A stretch of DNA of 64,000 nucleotides from Halomonas icarae (GTDB lineage Bacteria; Pseudomonadota; Gammaproteobacteria; Pseudomonadales; Halomonadaceae), in the NCBI RefSeq assembly GCF_009901955.1, contig NZ_WUTS01000001.1, forward strand, positions 2,648,489 to 2,712,488. Direction: 5' to 3'. This document shows positions 17,125-25,846 of the stretch, piece after piece. The first letter of the stretch is position 1, and each line of letters starts with the position of its first letter. The translations under genes were made by a program, and so were the position numbers. The notes beneath the pieces are model-generated. The model saw only the letters and a list, made by a program, of their open reading frames with translations, did no database searches and was not told the origin of the DNA.

Positions 17125-17158
17125 TTGAATGATCGTTCAAAAAAAAGTAGGGTATAGG
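17125..17158 (+). promoter_or_regulatory. TTGAA-N6-TTCAA palindrome in the proV upstream region
   Basis: TTGAATGATCGTTCAA (17125-17140) is a near-perfect dyad centred on GATC, followed by an A-tract and a -10-like TATAGG (17153-17158). The spacing and arms resemble TetR-type operators such as those of the choline-sensing repressor BetI. It lies about 120 bp before the betaine importer genes. The binding protein is unknown. Confidence 0.45.
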
Positions 17159-17262
17159 ACCTTTCGCAACCGTCAACGCTCCCGCATGCCAAAATAGGCG
17201 GCATCGGCCGGCACATGCTGCGCCGTTTGCATTACGCCAGGGACTGACAAGAAGGCAAATCA

Positions 17263-18510
17263 ATGAATGAGAACCGAAACGTCAAGATTCGGGTTCGCAA
17301 CCTGAGCAAGGTCTTCGGCAGCAATCCGAAGAAGGGGCTCGAATTGCGTGACCAGGGCCTCAAGCGCGCCGAGATTCACGAAAAGACCGGACAGACACTG
17401 GGACTCTCCAATATCGACTTCGATGTCTATGAAGGCGAGCTACTGGTGATCATGGGCCTCTCCGGTTCCGGCAAGTCGACCCTGATCCGCTGCCTAAACC
17501 GCCTGATCGAGCCTACCGAGGGCGAGATCGTCATCGACGACGAAAACATTCCCGAGCTCGATGACAAGGCACTGTTGGAGTGCCGCCGTCGCCACTTCTC
17601 CATGGTGTTCCAGAATTTCGCGCTGTTCCCGCATCGTACGGTCATCCAGAACGCCGAGTTCGGGCTGGAGATTCGTGGTGTGGAGAAGGGAGAGCGGACC
17701 GACATCGCCCGCAAGGCACTCAAGCAGGTAGGCCTCGAGAGCTGGGAAAATGCCTATCCCAATCAGCTCTCCGGCGGCATGCAGCAGCGTGTGGGCCTGG
17801 CCCGTGCCCTGGCCAACGACTCCACCGTGCTGCTGATGGACGAGGCCTTCTCGGCACTGGACCCGCTGATTCGTGGCGATATGCAGCAGGAGCTGCAGGA
17901 ACTGCAGAGCCGCATGCAGAAGACCACGGTATTCATTACCCACGATCTCGACGAGGCGCTCAACATCGCCGACCGCATCATCCTGCTCAAGGATGGTGAG
18001 ATCGTGCAGATCGGCACGCCGGAAGAGATTCTGACCCAGCCTGCCGACGAGTACGTGAGACGCTTCGTGGAAGGCGTGGACATGTCCAAGATCCTTACCG
18101 CCGAGCATGCCATGCGCAAGGTGCGCGCCATCGCCCGGGATACCGACGGTCCTCGCACCACGCTGCGCAAGATGCACGAGAACAACATCGACTCCATCTA
18201 CGTCACCCGCCGGGATCGCACCCTGGTCGGGCTGGCCGAGGTCGATGCCCTCGAGCAGGCGGCCAACGAAGGCCGGGACACCATCGCCGACTGCATGACC
18301 CAGGAGTTCCGTAGCGTGAGGCTCGACGAGCCGATGCATAACCTGTTCGCCATGTTCAGCGAGAAGAGCTACCCCATCGCGGTGGTGGATGCCGACAACC
18401 GGCTGCTCGGTGTGGTGGTCAAGGGGGCGGTGCTCGACCAGCTGGCCCAGGCCGCCGAGTCCTCGACGGTAAATGAAGACAATCTCACGGCAGCGGCAGG
18501 AGACCAGTGA
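17263..18510 (+). CDS. proV: glycine betaine/proline ABC importer, ATP-binding subunit
   Basis: A 415-residue ProV/OpuAA-type ATPase. The Walker A is GLSGSGKST, the signature LSGGMQQRVGLARA, and the Walker B VLLMDEAFSALDP. A C-terminal CBS region (about residues 285-395, ending IAVVDADNRLLGVV) acts in this family as ionic-strength sensor. It energises uptake of betaine-type osmoprotectants across the inner membrane. The N-terminal insertion around NPKKGLELRDQGLKRAEI is typical of ProV. GAAGGC lies upstream of the ATG. It overlaps the permease gene by 1 bp. Confidence 0.94.
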   Translation: MNENRNVKIRVRNLSKVFGSNPKKGLELRDQGLKRAEIHEKTGQTLGLSNIDFDVYEGELLVIMGLSGSGKSTLIRCLNRLIEPTEGEIVIDDENIPELDDKALLECRRRHFSMVFQNFALFPHRTVIQNAEFGLEIRGVEKGERTDIARKALKQVGLESWENAYPNQLSGGMQQRVGLARALANDSTVLLMDEAFSALDPLIRGDMQQELQELQSRMQKTTVFITHDLDEALNIADRIILLKDGEIVQIGTPEEILTQPADEYVRRFVEGVDMSKILTAEHAMRKVRAIARDTDGPRTTLRKMHENNIDSIYVTRRDRTLVGLAEVDALEQAANEGRDTIADCMTQEFRSVRLDEPMHNLFAMFSEKSYPIAVVDADNRLLGVVVKGAVLDQLAQAAESSTVNEDNLTAAAGDQ

Positions 18511-19349
18511 TGGCGATCGACATTCCCCGTATTCCCCTCGGCAACTGGATCGAAGGTAGCCTCGAGTGGCTGACCAGCGAGTACTCCATGGTCACCCGCG
18601 GCATCTCCCGCGTGACCCAGACCGGTATCGACGGACTCAACGATGCCCTGATGTGGCTCCCCCCCTGGGGACTGCTGCTGATCATCGTTGGCCTGTGCTG
18701 GTGGCTGGCCAACGCGCGCCTGGCGATCGGCGCCGCTGCCGGCATGGCCCTGATCTGGAACATGGACCTGTGGGATCCGATGATCGAGACCCTCACCCTG
18801 GTGGTGATCGCCACCCTGGTGGCGGTGGTGATCGCCCTGCCGGTGGGCATCGCCGCGGCGCTCTCCGAGCGGCTCTACCGTGTGATCATGCCGGTGCTCG
18901 ACTTCATGCAGACCATGCCGGCCTTCGTCTATCTGATCCCGGCGATCCCCTTCTTCGGCATCGGCTCGGTATCGGCGATCTTCGCCACGGTGATCTTCTC
19001 CATGCCACCGGCGATCCGCTTCACCACCCTGGGTATCCGCCAGGTACCCGGCGAGCTGATCGAGGCCGCCGACGCCTACGGTGCCACGCGTGGCCAGAAG
19101 CTGATCAAGGTGCAGCTGCCGCTGTCGCTGCCCACGGTGATGGCGGGGATCAACCAGACCATCATGCTGGCCCTCTCCATGGTGGTGATCGCCGCCATGA
19201 TCGGCGCCGACGGCCTGGGCAGCGAGGTGTGGCGTGCCATCCAGCGTCTGCGCCCGGGTGATGGCTTCGAGGCCGGCATCGCCGTGGTGATCCTGGCCAT
19301 GCTGCTCGACCGCCTGACCCAGTCCCTGCGCAAGCAGCGCAAGTCCTGA
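18510..19349 (+). CDS. proW: glycine betaine/proline ABC importer, permease subunit
   Basis: A 279-residue membrane protein with about six helices. The ProW/OpuAB type is shown by MQTMPAFVYLIPAIPFFGIG and the cytoplasmic EAA loop, ELIEAADAYGATRGQKL, that contacts ProV. The ATG at 18510 shares its A with the proV TGA, giving translational coupling; an in-frame GTG one codon earlier is less likely. Its last codons and stop are duplicated in a 24-bp direct repeat (19330-19376). Confidence 0.93.
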   Translation: MAIDIPRIPLGNWIEGSLEWLTSEYSMVTRGISRVTQTGIDGLNDALMWLPPWGLLLIIVGLCWWLANARLAIGAAAGMALIWNMDLWDPMIETLTLVVIATLVAVVIALPVGIAAALSERLYRVIMPVLDFMQTMPAFVYLIPAIPFFGIGSVSAIFATVIFSMPPAIRFTTLGIRQVPGELIEAADAYGATRGQKLIKVQLPLSLPTVMAGINQTIMLALSMVVIAAMIGADGLGSEVWRAIQRLRPGDGFEAGIAVVILAMLLDRLTQSLRKQRKS

Positions 19350-19376
19350 GCCGGCAAGCAGCGCAAGTCCTGAGCC
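19330..19376 (+). repeat. 24-bp tandem duplication covering the proW stop codon
   Basis: A 23-bp sequence beginning GCAAGCAGCGCAAGTCCTGA occurs at 19330-19352 and again at 19354-19376, one base apart. Both copies contain the in-frame TGA that ends proW. Confidence 0.85.
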
Positions 19377-19468
19377 CGATGGCCGAAGGCTGCGTTGAGG
19401 GCCTCGGTTGAAAGCTCGAAAAGAAATCGCCAGAGTGTTGTTGTACATACTTGGAGGAAGGAACCACG

Positions 19469-20338
19469 ATGAAGCATCTGCTTAACCGTCGCATCCGCCT
19501 CGCCGGCCTGGCTCTTGCCACCGGCGCCGCTCTCACCGCGGGCGCCGCGCAAGCCGAGGAGAAGGGTACCGTGCACCTGGCCTATGTCGAATGGGCCTCT
19601 ACCGTCGCCTCCACCAACGTGATGCAGGTGGTGCTCGAACAGGCCGGCTACGATGTCGAGACCTCCTCGCTGTCCGCCGCCGCCATGTGGCAGTCGGTCG
19701 CCACCGGTGACGTCGACGCGCACCTGGCCGGCTGGCTGCCGATCACCCACGAGGACTACTACGCCAAGCTCAAGGATGACCTGGTCGATGCCGGCGTCAG
19801 CCTCGAGGGCGCCAAGCTGGGCCTGGTGGTCCCCGCCTACAGTGAAGCCGACTCCATCGCCGACCTGAACGATCACGTCGACAGCTTCGACGGCAAGCTC
19901 ACCGGCATCGATCCGGGCGCCGGCGTGATGCGCCTGACCGAGCAGGTCATCGAGGATTACGACCTCGACTATGACCTGCTCAGCGGCAGCGGCGCGACCA
20001 TGACCGCCGCCCTCAAGAATGCCATCGACAATGAGCAGGATGTGGCGGTGACCGGCTGGGCGCCCCACTGGAAGCTGGCCCGCTGGGACCTCAAGTTCCT
20101 CGAGGACCCCAAGGGCACCTACGGCGGTGAGGAGCAGATTCACACCATCGTCCGCCAGGGTCTCGAAGAGGAGATGCCCGAAGCCTACGCCATCCTGAGT
20201 GCCTTCAACTGGGACACCGAGATGATGGGCGAGGTCATGCTCATGCAGGAAGAGGGTGACGACCCCTACGCGGAAGCCAAGAAGTGGGTCGAGGAGAACC
20301 AGGACGTGGTTCAGGAGTGGCTCGACGCCGCCTCCTGA
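19469..20338 (+). CDS. proX: glycine betaine ABC importer, periplasmic binding protein
   Basis: A 289-residue OpuAC-type binding protein. A signal peptide (basic MKHLLNRRIR, hydrophobic core, cleavage near GAAQA-EEKG) precedes a very acidic mature domain with aromatic residues of the type that cage the quaternary amine (VEWAST, HLAGWLP, TGWAPHWK). AGGAAGG before 19469 decides the start over an ATG at 19451. As third gene of the proVWX unit, 119 bp after proW, it delivers betaine to ProW. A strong terminator follows. Confidence 0.93.
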   Translation: MKHLLNRRIRLAGLALATGAALTAGAAQAEEKGTVHLAYVEWASTVASTNVMQVVLEQAGYDVETSSLSAAAMWQSVATGDVDAHLAGWLPITHEDYYAKLKDDLVDAGVSLEGAKLGLVVPAYSEADSIADLNDHVDSFDGKLTGIDPGAGVMRLTEQVIEDYDLDYDLLSGSGATMTAALKNAIDNEQDVAVTGWAPHWKLARWDLKFLEDPKGTYGGEEQIHTIVRQGLEEEMPEAYAILSAFNWDTEMMGEVMLMQEEGDDPYAEAKKWVEENQDVVQEWLDAAS

Positions 20339-20383
20339 GGGCGGACAACGACTCACTCCTCCCTGGCTGATGATTGACCAGGT

Positions 20384-20414
20384 AAAGGGGAGGCACCAGC
20401 GTGCCTCCCCTTTT
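20384..20414 (+). terminator. rho-independent terminator of proVWX
   Basis: AAAGGGGAGGCAC (20384-20396) pairs perfectly with GTGCCTCCCCTTT (20401-20413) around CAGC and runs into a T stretch. Confidence 0.9.
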
Positions 20415-20520
20415 GCGTATCGAGATGCGACTACACTAATTTCAGCAAGGTCGGCTCAGCACGGTCGACACTCGGACTCGGAAGGAGAGCCACCGTTCCC
20501 GATCCGCCGCAGGCTAGCTC

Positions 20521-20603
20521 GTCGCAAGCAAGCCCATGGCAGGAAGAGCGTCGCAAGCAAGCTCGTGGCAAGAAGAGCGTCGCAAGAAGCCCCGTGGCAA
20601 CAG
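20521..20603 (+). repeat. 29-bp imperfect tandem repeat before the usp gene
   Basis: Copies at 20521-20549 and 20550-20578, each starting GTCGCAAGCAAGC and ending AAGAGC, are followed by a shorter third copy at 20579-20603. The repeat ends about 29 bp before the universal-stress-protein ATG and lies in its probable 5' leader. Confidence 0.75.
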
Positions 20604-20631
20604 TACGCATGGTAAACAAGGAGAAGCAGGC

Positions 20632-21060
20632 ATGTTCAACAAGATCATGGTGCCGGTCGATCTGGCACATATCGAGGTGATCGAGCCATCGCTGAAGGTA
20701 TCCGCGGACATGGCACGCCACTACCAGGCCGAGGTCTGCTATGTCGGGGTCACCGCCACCACGCCAGGCAGTGTGGCGCGCACTCCCGAGGAGTATGCCC
20801 AGAAGCTGGAGGCCTTCGCCCAGCAACGTGGGCAGGTGCATGGCCAGCCGGTCAGCAGCAAGATGATCTGTCGGGTCGATCCTGTCGCCGATCTGGTCGA
20901 CACGCTGGTCAAGGCCATCGACGAGGTCGAGGCCGACCTCGTGGTAATGCCGACCCACGCCCACCGCCACCTGGATATTGTCATGCCGGCCAATGGCAGC
21001 CAGGTCGCCAGCCGCACCAGTGCATCGGTCTTCCTGGTGCGTCCCGACGCCAACGAATAA
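20632..21060 (+). CDS. UspA-family protein paired with a BCCT carrier (TeaD-like context)
   Basis: A 142-residue universal stress protein, opening MFNKIMVPVDLAHIEV. The C-terminal nucleotide loop of ATP-binding Usp proteins (G-x2-G-x9-G-S/T) is not intact: the region reads MPANGSQVASRTSASVFLV. In Halomonas elongata the Usp protein TeaD modulates the ectoine TRAP importer TeaABC; by analogy this one may modulate the BCCT carrier encoded 75 bp downstream. That role is inference. AAGGAG precedes the ATG. Confidence 0.8.
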   Translation: MFNKIMVPVDLAHIEVIEPSLKVSADMARHYQAEVCYVGVTATTPGSVARTPEEYAQKLEAFAQQRGQVHGQPVSSKMICRVDPVADLVDTLVKAIDEVEADLVVMPTHAHRHLDIVMPANGSQVASRTSASVFLVRPDANE

Positions 21061-21135
21061 CGACTTCACCACCCGCACTGGCGTACAACAACAGCTCGAA
21101 CCTGCGCTTTTCACTCACCTGAAGGGAGATGTCTC

Positions 21136-22809
21136 GTGGCCAAATCGACCAACGACGACAAGCCCCAGGAGCCTCAGCAGGGTTCCGAGGGGATTCCGGC
21201 CCCGGAAGGGCCGGCAAACCTGATCGACACGGATTACGTGATCGGTCAAGACAATATCAAGGCGTCCCCGTTAGGGGTCGACGTGGATCTGCACAGCACG
21301 GTCTTCATGGTCTCCTCGGTCGTGATCCTGCTGTTCGTGATCCTGACGCTGGCCATGCAGGCTCAGATGGAGCCGATCTTCGATGCCATGTTCAGCTTCC
21401 TGACCACCAAGCTGACCTGGGTATTCCTGCTCGGTGCCAACGTCTTCGTGATACTCGCGCTGGTGCTGATCTTCACCCCCATGGGCAAGGTGCGCATCGG
21501 TGGCGCCCACGCCACGCCTGACTTCAGCTACGCCGGCTGGTTCGCCATGCTGTTCGCCGCCGGCATGGGCATCGGCCTGATGTTCTATGGCGTGTCGGAG
21601 CCCTTGGGCCACTATGGCACCGCTCTGGGTGGCGTCAGCCTGGGCGAGGATGGCCTGCGTACCGACTGGTCACCGCTGGGTGGCGCCGGGGGCGACCAGG
21701 CCGGCGCCGTTGCACTCAGCATGGCGGCCACCATCTTCCACTGGGGCCTTCACCCCTGGGGCGCCTATGCCATCGTCGGCCTGTCGTTGGCAATCTTCGC
21801 CTACAACAAGGGCCTGCCGCTGACCATGCGCTCGATCTTCTACCCGGTGCTGGGTGAGCGCATCTGGGGCTGGCCGGGCCACCTGATCGATATTCTGGCG
21901 GTCTTCGCCACGCTGTTCGGCCTGGCTACCTCGCTGGGGCTTGGTGCCACTCAGGCCTCGGCCGGTCTCAACTACCTGTTCGGCATCCCCGACAGCAACG
22001 TGACCCTGGTGCTGCTGATCCTGGGCATCACCGTCGTCGCCCTGGGGTCGATCATGCTCGGCGTCGACAAGGGCGTGCAGCGCCTGTCGCAGCTCAACAT
22101 GGGACTCGCCCTGCTGCTGCTGCTGTTCGTGATTGCCGTGGGACCGACGCTGATGATCGCCACCGGGGTATTCGAGAACCTGCTGGGCTACGTGAAGAAT
22201 CTGCCGGCCCTCTCCATGCCGTTCGGGCGTGAGGATGCCAACTTCAGCCAGGGCTGGACCGCCTTCTACTGGGCCTGGTGGATCGCCTGGTCGCCCTTCG
22301 TCGGCATGTTCATCGCCCGCGTCAGCCGCGGTCGTACCGTACGTGAGTTCCTGATCGCGGTGCTGGTGGTGCCGACACTCGCCTCGGTGGTGTGGATGAC
22401 CGCCTTCGGCACCACCGCCATCGACCAGGTGATCAACCAGGGCATCACCGAGGTGCAGGATGCGGCACTGGAACTGCAGCTGTTCACCATGCTGGAGCAT
22501 CTGCCGCTGACCACCATCACCTCCTTCGTCGGCATCGTGCTGGTGATCGTGTTCTTTATCACCTCCTCCGACTCCGGTTCGCTGGTGATCGATTCCATCA
22601 CGGCCGGTGGCAAGGTCGATGCGCCCAAGCCCCAGCGCGTGTTCTGGGCGCTGATCGAGGGCGCGATCGCCATCGCCCTGCTGTTGGGCGGCGGCCTCGG
22701 CGCCCTGCAGACCGCCGCATTGACTACCGGGCTGCCCTTCACCCTGGTGCTTCTGGTGGGCTGTTACGCCATCGTCAAGGGGCTGATGAGCGAGCCCAAG
22801 GCCAAGTAG
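21136..22809 (+). CDS. BCCT-family transporter (betaine/choline/carnitine type)
   Basis: A 557-residue carrier with 12 hydrophobic segments. The BCCT signature reads FYWAWWIAWSPFVGMFIARV followed by SRGRTVREF (about residues 377-405), and the substrate-site helix region carries MGIGLMFYGVSEPLGHY. These are standard for Na+- or H+-coupled uptake of quaternary ammonium solutes. The aromatic box and the Usp gene upstream suggest osmoprotective betaine uptake. A 15-bp hairpin with a TACG loop follows at 22853. Confidence 0.92.
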   Translation: MAKSTNDDKPQEPQQGSEGIPAPEGPANLIDTDYVIGQDNIKASPLGVDVDLHSTVFMVSSVVILLFVILTLAMQAQMEPIFDAMFSFLTTKLTWVFLLGANVFVILALVLIFTPMGKVRIGGAHATPDFSYAGWFAMLFAAGMGIGLMFYGVSEPLGHYGTALGGVSLGEDGLRTDWSPLGGAGGDQAGAVALSMAATIFHWGLHPWGAYAIVGLSLAIFAYNKGLPLTMRSIFYPVLGERIWGWPGHLIDILAVFATLFGLATSLGLGATQASAGLNYLFGIPDSNVTLVLLILGITVVALGSIMLGVDKGVQRLSQLNMGLALLLLLFVIAVGPTLMIATGVFENLLGYVKNLPALSMPFGREDANFSQGWTAFYWAWWIAWSPFVGMFIARVSRGRTVREFLIAVLVVPTLASVVWMTAFGTTAIDQVINQGITEVQDAALELQLFTMLEHLPLTTITSFVGIVLVIVFFITSSDSGSLVIDSITAGGKVDAPKPQRVFWALIEGAIAIALLLGGGLGALQTAALTTGLPFTLVLLVGCYAIVKGLMSEPKAK

Positions 22810-22852
22810 GTCGACAAGCAGGTGAGTCGGCAAGTTACACGACTCGGCAAGA

Positions 22853-22886
22853 CGCAGAGAGGCGGCCTACGGGCCGCCTCTCTGCG
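22853..22886 (+). terminator. very stable hairpin after BCCT gene (C-TACG-G loop)
   Basis: CGCAGAGAGGCGGCC (22853-22867) is perfectly complementary to GGCCGCCTCTCTGCG (22872-22886) around TACG, a UNCG-type tetraloop closed by C-G. No long T-tract follows. It separates the BCCT gene from the convergent exonuclease gene. Confidence 0.65.
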
Positions 22887-22998
22887 GTTATGGCCAGTCG
22901 CCAGACTCAGCCTCCTGCCTTCCCAGTTACTGACTTCTCGACTCCTGACCTCGCAACGCCTGCCTCGCCAGCCTCTGCGGCTTCGGTTTTTTTGTTCC

Positions 22999-23718
22999 TC
23001 AGCTCCACAACTCGCCCACCGGCGTCTCGGCCGAAAAGCGGCTGGCCACCTGGGCCTGAAACAGCTCGGCCGTGGCCAGCGCATCCACCAGCGCATGATG
23101 CCCCTGATAGGCTGGCAGGCCATAGCGTTCACGACTGGCATTGAGGCGAATGGAGACCGGGGGACGCCCCAGCCAGCGCCGAAAGCGTGCCCACAACGAT
23201 TGACGATGCAGCCGCGCCTCCAGCGACATGGTGTCGATCACCGGATAGAGCAGCCCCTCGCCCCAACGGTTACGCACGGCCGTGTCGATGAAACCGCGCT
23301 CGATATGGCGGTAGTGCACCACCGCCAGGCGCCCTCTCAGGACATCCAGCACCGCGGGCAGCACCTCCTGCAGATCGGGCGCATCGACCACCTCGCTATG
23401 GGTGATGCGGTGCAGTGTCACCGAGCTATCGGTCAGTTCGCGATAGGGCTTCAGCACCCAGTATCGCGCCTCGCGAAGGGGGATACGCGCCAGGCTAAAG
23501 GGCACCACACCGATGCTGACGATGGCGTGACGCCGCGGGTCGAGCCCGGTGGTCTCGATATCCAGCGCCACCAGCGGTACCTCGCCGATGGGCGTATCGG
23601 GCGCCGGGCAGCCAGCGGCGAAATACTTGGCCAGCAGGGGATGGCGCACCCGGTCGGCGCGATCGGCAAGATACTCCGGCCAGCCCGGGACGGGCTGGCG
23701 GATCTTCTTGAAGATCAT
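22999..23718 (-). CDS. DnaQ-like 3'-5' exonuclease
   Basis: A 239-residue DEDD exonuclease. ExoI reads VALDIETTGLDPRRHAIVSIG (D and E metal ligands), and ExoIII contains HHALVDALATAEL with the catalytic His and Asp. It resembles the epsilon proofreading domain but is a standalone protein. It starts only 2 bp after the stop of the DUF294/cNMP-binding gene, a frequent pairing in gammaproteobacteria, where the two are thought to act in one signalling or nucleotide process whose details are not established. Confidence 0.88.
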   Translation of the reverse strand: MIFKKIRQPVPGWPEYLADRADRVRHPLLAKYFAAGCPAPDTPIGEVPLVALDIETTGLDPRRHAIVSIGVVPFSLARIPLREARYWVLKPYRELTDSSVTLHRITHSEVVDAPDLQEVLPAVLDVLRGRLAVVHYRHIERGFIDTAVRNRWGEGLLYPVIDTMSLEARLHRQSLWARFRRWLGRPPVSIRLNASRERYGLPAYQGHHALVDALATAELFQAQVASRFSAETPVGELWS

Positions 23719-23720
23719 GC

Positions 23721-25634
23721 CTAGCGCCTCCGTCGCTGAGAGGCGGGCGGCAGGGGATAGCGGAACTTGAGGAACTTCTGGGCGTTGCTCAGCACCTGGA
23801 AGGCGTCCTTCAGGGTGTGTCGGTCGCCGTCACTGATGTTTTCCGGTTCGATATTGTTGTCCGGTTCACGCTCTGCCTGAATATCGATCACCTGATGATG
23901 GATTCGCGTCATGGTCAGAAACTCCAGCGCATGGCGCAGCTTCTCGCCTACCCCATCCGGCAGCAGCTGGGTGTGGCTGATATCGTCCAGGCGCGCGAAG
24001 CTGTTCTGGGCATGAGAACCGCAGGCCAGGGCGTGAACCCGGATCAGGTCGGTCAGCGGTGCGGTGCCGCGCCGCTTCAGGTTGATGCTGTTGTTGTGCT
24101 TGCCATCCTTCTCCATCACGAAGGTGCGGAAGAACCCCAGTGGCGGCGTACGATTGAGGGCGTTACGAGCCATCGCCGCCAGGAACAGCTTGCTGTGGGG
24201 CGCCTGGTGGGCGACCAGATCCTGGAGCTGTTCCACGAAACTGTTCTCGCCATAGACCGCGTCCAGGTCGAAGAAGATCGAACTGTGCAGCAGCCGTTCG
24301 GGCGTGGGGTCGCGAATCCAGTCCTGGAAGTAGCCTTTCCACACGGATAGCGGCTGCCGCCAGCGGGGGTTGGTGGCCATGATATCGCCGGTGCAGTAGG
24401 CATAGCCGCAGGCGGCGAGACCATCGCTGACCCGCGTGGCCAACGCCATGAAGTAGCCGTCGTGGCGCGCGGGATCGTAGTCGTCGGACAGCACCAGGGC
24501 ATTGTCCTGGTCGGTGACCAATGTCTGCTCATTGCGCGCCATGGAGCCCATGGCCATGTAGCAGTAGGGGACCGGCGGCGGCCCCAGCTCCTCCTCGGCC
24601 AGTTCCAGCAGGCGGCGCGTGAAGCTGCGGGCGATGGTGGAGAGCGCGCTGCCAATCATCAGCGAGTCGGCGCCATCCTCGACCATGCGCACGAAGGTGC
24701 CTTTAACATCCGGCGCCAGCCGGGCCAGGCCCTCCACCGTGGACTGGCTGTAGATATTGCTGACCAGATAGAGGCTGGAGTGGGTCTCGTAGCGAATGAT
24801 GTCGGAGAGATGCACGATCCCCACCGGGCTGCGACGATGCATCACCGGCAGGTGGTGAATATTGTTGCGCAGCATGGTGAGCATCGCCTCATGCACCGAC
24901 TCGCCGGACTGAATCGCCACCAGCTTCTTGTCCGCCACCTCGCCGATCGGCGTGCTTGGCGGGCGCCCTTCGGCCACCGTCCGGCGAAAATCGCTGTCGG
25001 TCAGGATGCCCCTCACCTGCCAGTCGCGCTCTTCGCTGTCACGCAGGACATAGCGGGAGTTCTCCTCCGGGGTATCGAGCACCAGCACCGCCGAGGCGCC
25101 GTAGTCGGTGATCTGGCTGGCTGCCTCCTGCAGCGTGGTGCTGGCCTCGAGCATCAATGGATAGCGGCTGAGCAGCTTGCGCACTCGGGTGACCAGCATG
25201 TCGTTCTGCTGCTTGTGCTGCTCCACCGCCGTCTCGAGGCGTGGACGCTCCACCTCGACGAAGTCGGCGAAGTCGTCGTCCTGCTCACAAAGCCGCTGGA
25301 AGACGGCATCCGGGATAAAGTAGATCAGGCTATCTTCCAGCGCACGGGCCGGAAAACGCACTCGGTAATTGCGCAGCAGGCTGAAGTGCCCAAAGATATC
25401 GCCCTCGCCGAGACGGTTATGGAGGCTCCCGTTGCGGCGATAGACCTCCACCGCGCCGCTGCGCACATAGCCGAGCTCCCTGACCTCCTCATCGAGCACC
25501 AGGATATCGCTGCCGGCCTGGAAGTAGGCTACCTCGACCTGGCTGGCGATCTCGTCGAGCAGCTCGTCCGACAGGGTATCGAAGGGCGGAAACTGCCCCA
25601 TATGCTGGCGAATCTCCAGCCATTCCACTTCCAT
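23721..25634 (-). CDS. cNMP-binding / CBS / DUF294 nucleotidyltransferase-like signalling protein
   Basis: A 637-residue multidomain protein: a cyclic-nucleotide-binding domain (about residues 15-130, GEGDIFGHFSLLRN), a CBS pair (about 155-285, VRGILTDSDFRRT and GIVHLSDIIRYE), then a DUF294 nucleotidyltransferase-like domain with GSMARNEQTLVTDQDNAL, whose G-S...D-x-D pattern is preserved, and a DUF294 C-terminal domain. It probably senses nucleotides and transfers a nucleotidyl group to an unknown target. In other gammaproteobacteria the pair often lies near acetate-permease genes; not here. Confidence 0.87.
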   Translation of the reverse strand: MEVEWLEIRQHMGQFPPFDTLSDELLDEIASQVEVAYFQAGSDILVLDEEVRELGYVRSGAVEVYRRNGSLHNRLGEGDIFGHFSLLRNYRVRFPARALEDSLIYFIPDAVFQRLCEQDDDFADFVEVERPRLETAVEQHKQQNDMLVTRVRKLLSRYPLMLEASTTLQEAASQITDYGASAVLVLDTPEENSRYVLRDSEERDWQVRGILTDSDFRRTVAEGRPPSTPIGEVADKKLVAIQSGESVHEAMLTMLRNNIHHLPVMHRRSPVGIVHLSDIIRYETHSSLYLVSNIYSQSTVEGLARLAPDVKGTFVRMVEDGADSLMIGSALSTIARSFTRRLLELAEEELGPPPVPYCYMAMGSMARNEQTLVTDQDNALVLSDDYDPARHDGYFMALATRVSDGLAACGYAYCTGDIMATNPRWRQPLSVWKGYFQDWIRDPTPERLLHSSIFFDLDAVYGENSFVEQLQDLVAHQAPHSKLFLAAMARNALNRTPPLGFFRTFVMEKDGKHNNSINLKRRGTAPLTDLIRVHALACGSHAQNSFARLDDISHTQLLPDGVGEKLRHALEFLTMTRIHHQVIDIQAEREPDNNIEPENISDGDRHTLKDAFQVLSNAQKFLKFRYPLPPASQRRRR

Positions 25635-25846
25635 GGGTGCTCTCCCCTCTCAGGCGGTTTACGGCAAGTCTGTAAGAGTGCCACCCTGGTGTAAAGCAAG
25701 CACCCTCAAGGCCTGCGTCCGCTATCAGCAAGATAGCGGCAGAGACGCGTTATCCGCCACCCTCAGCCGCCGTGGGAGCGGTGATGACACACACCCTGCA
25801 TCCTGGCGCGCGGTATCGGTGGTGGATGGAGGCCCGCGAGGCAGGC

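Noticed and set aside
20521..20603. 29-bp repeats as a CRISPR array
   Set aside because: The units abut each other without spacers and there are no cas genes; it is a simple tandem repeat.
22997..25634. Exonuclease/DUF294 pair as an antiphage defence system
   Set aside because: The pair is a common housekeeping-type neighbourhood in gammaproteobacteria and no defence genes are adjacent.
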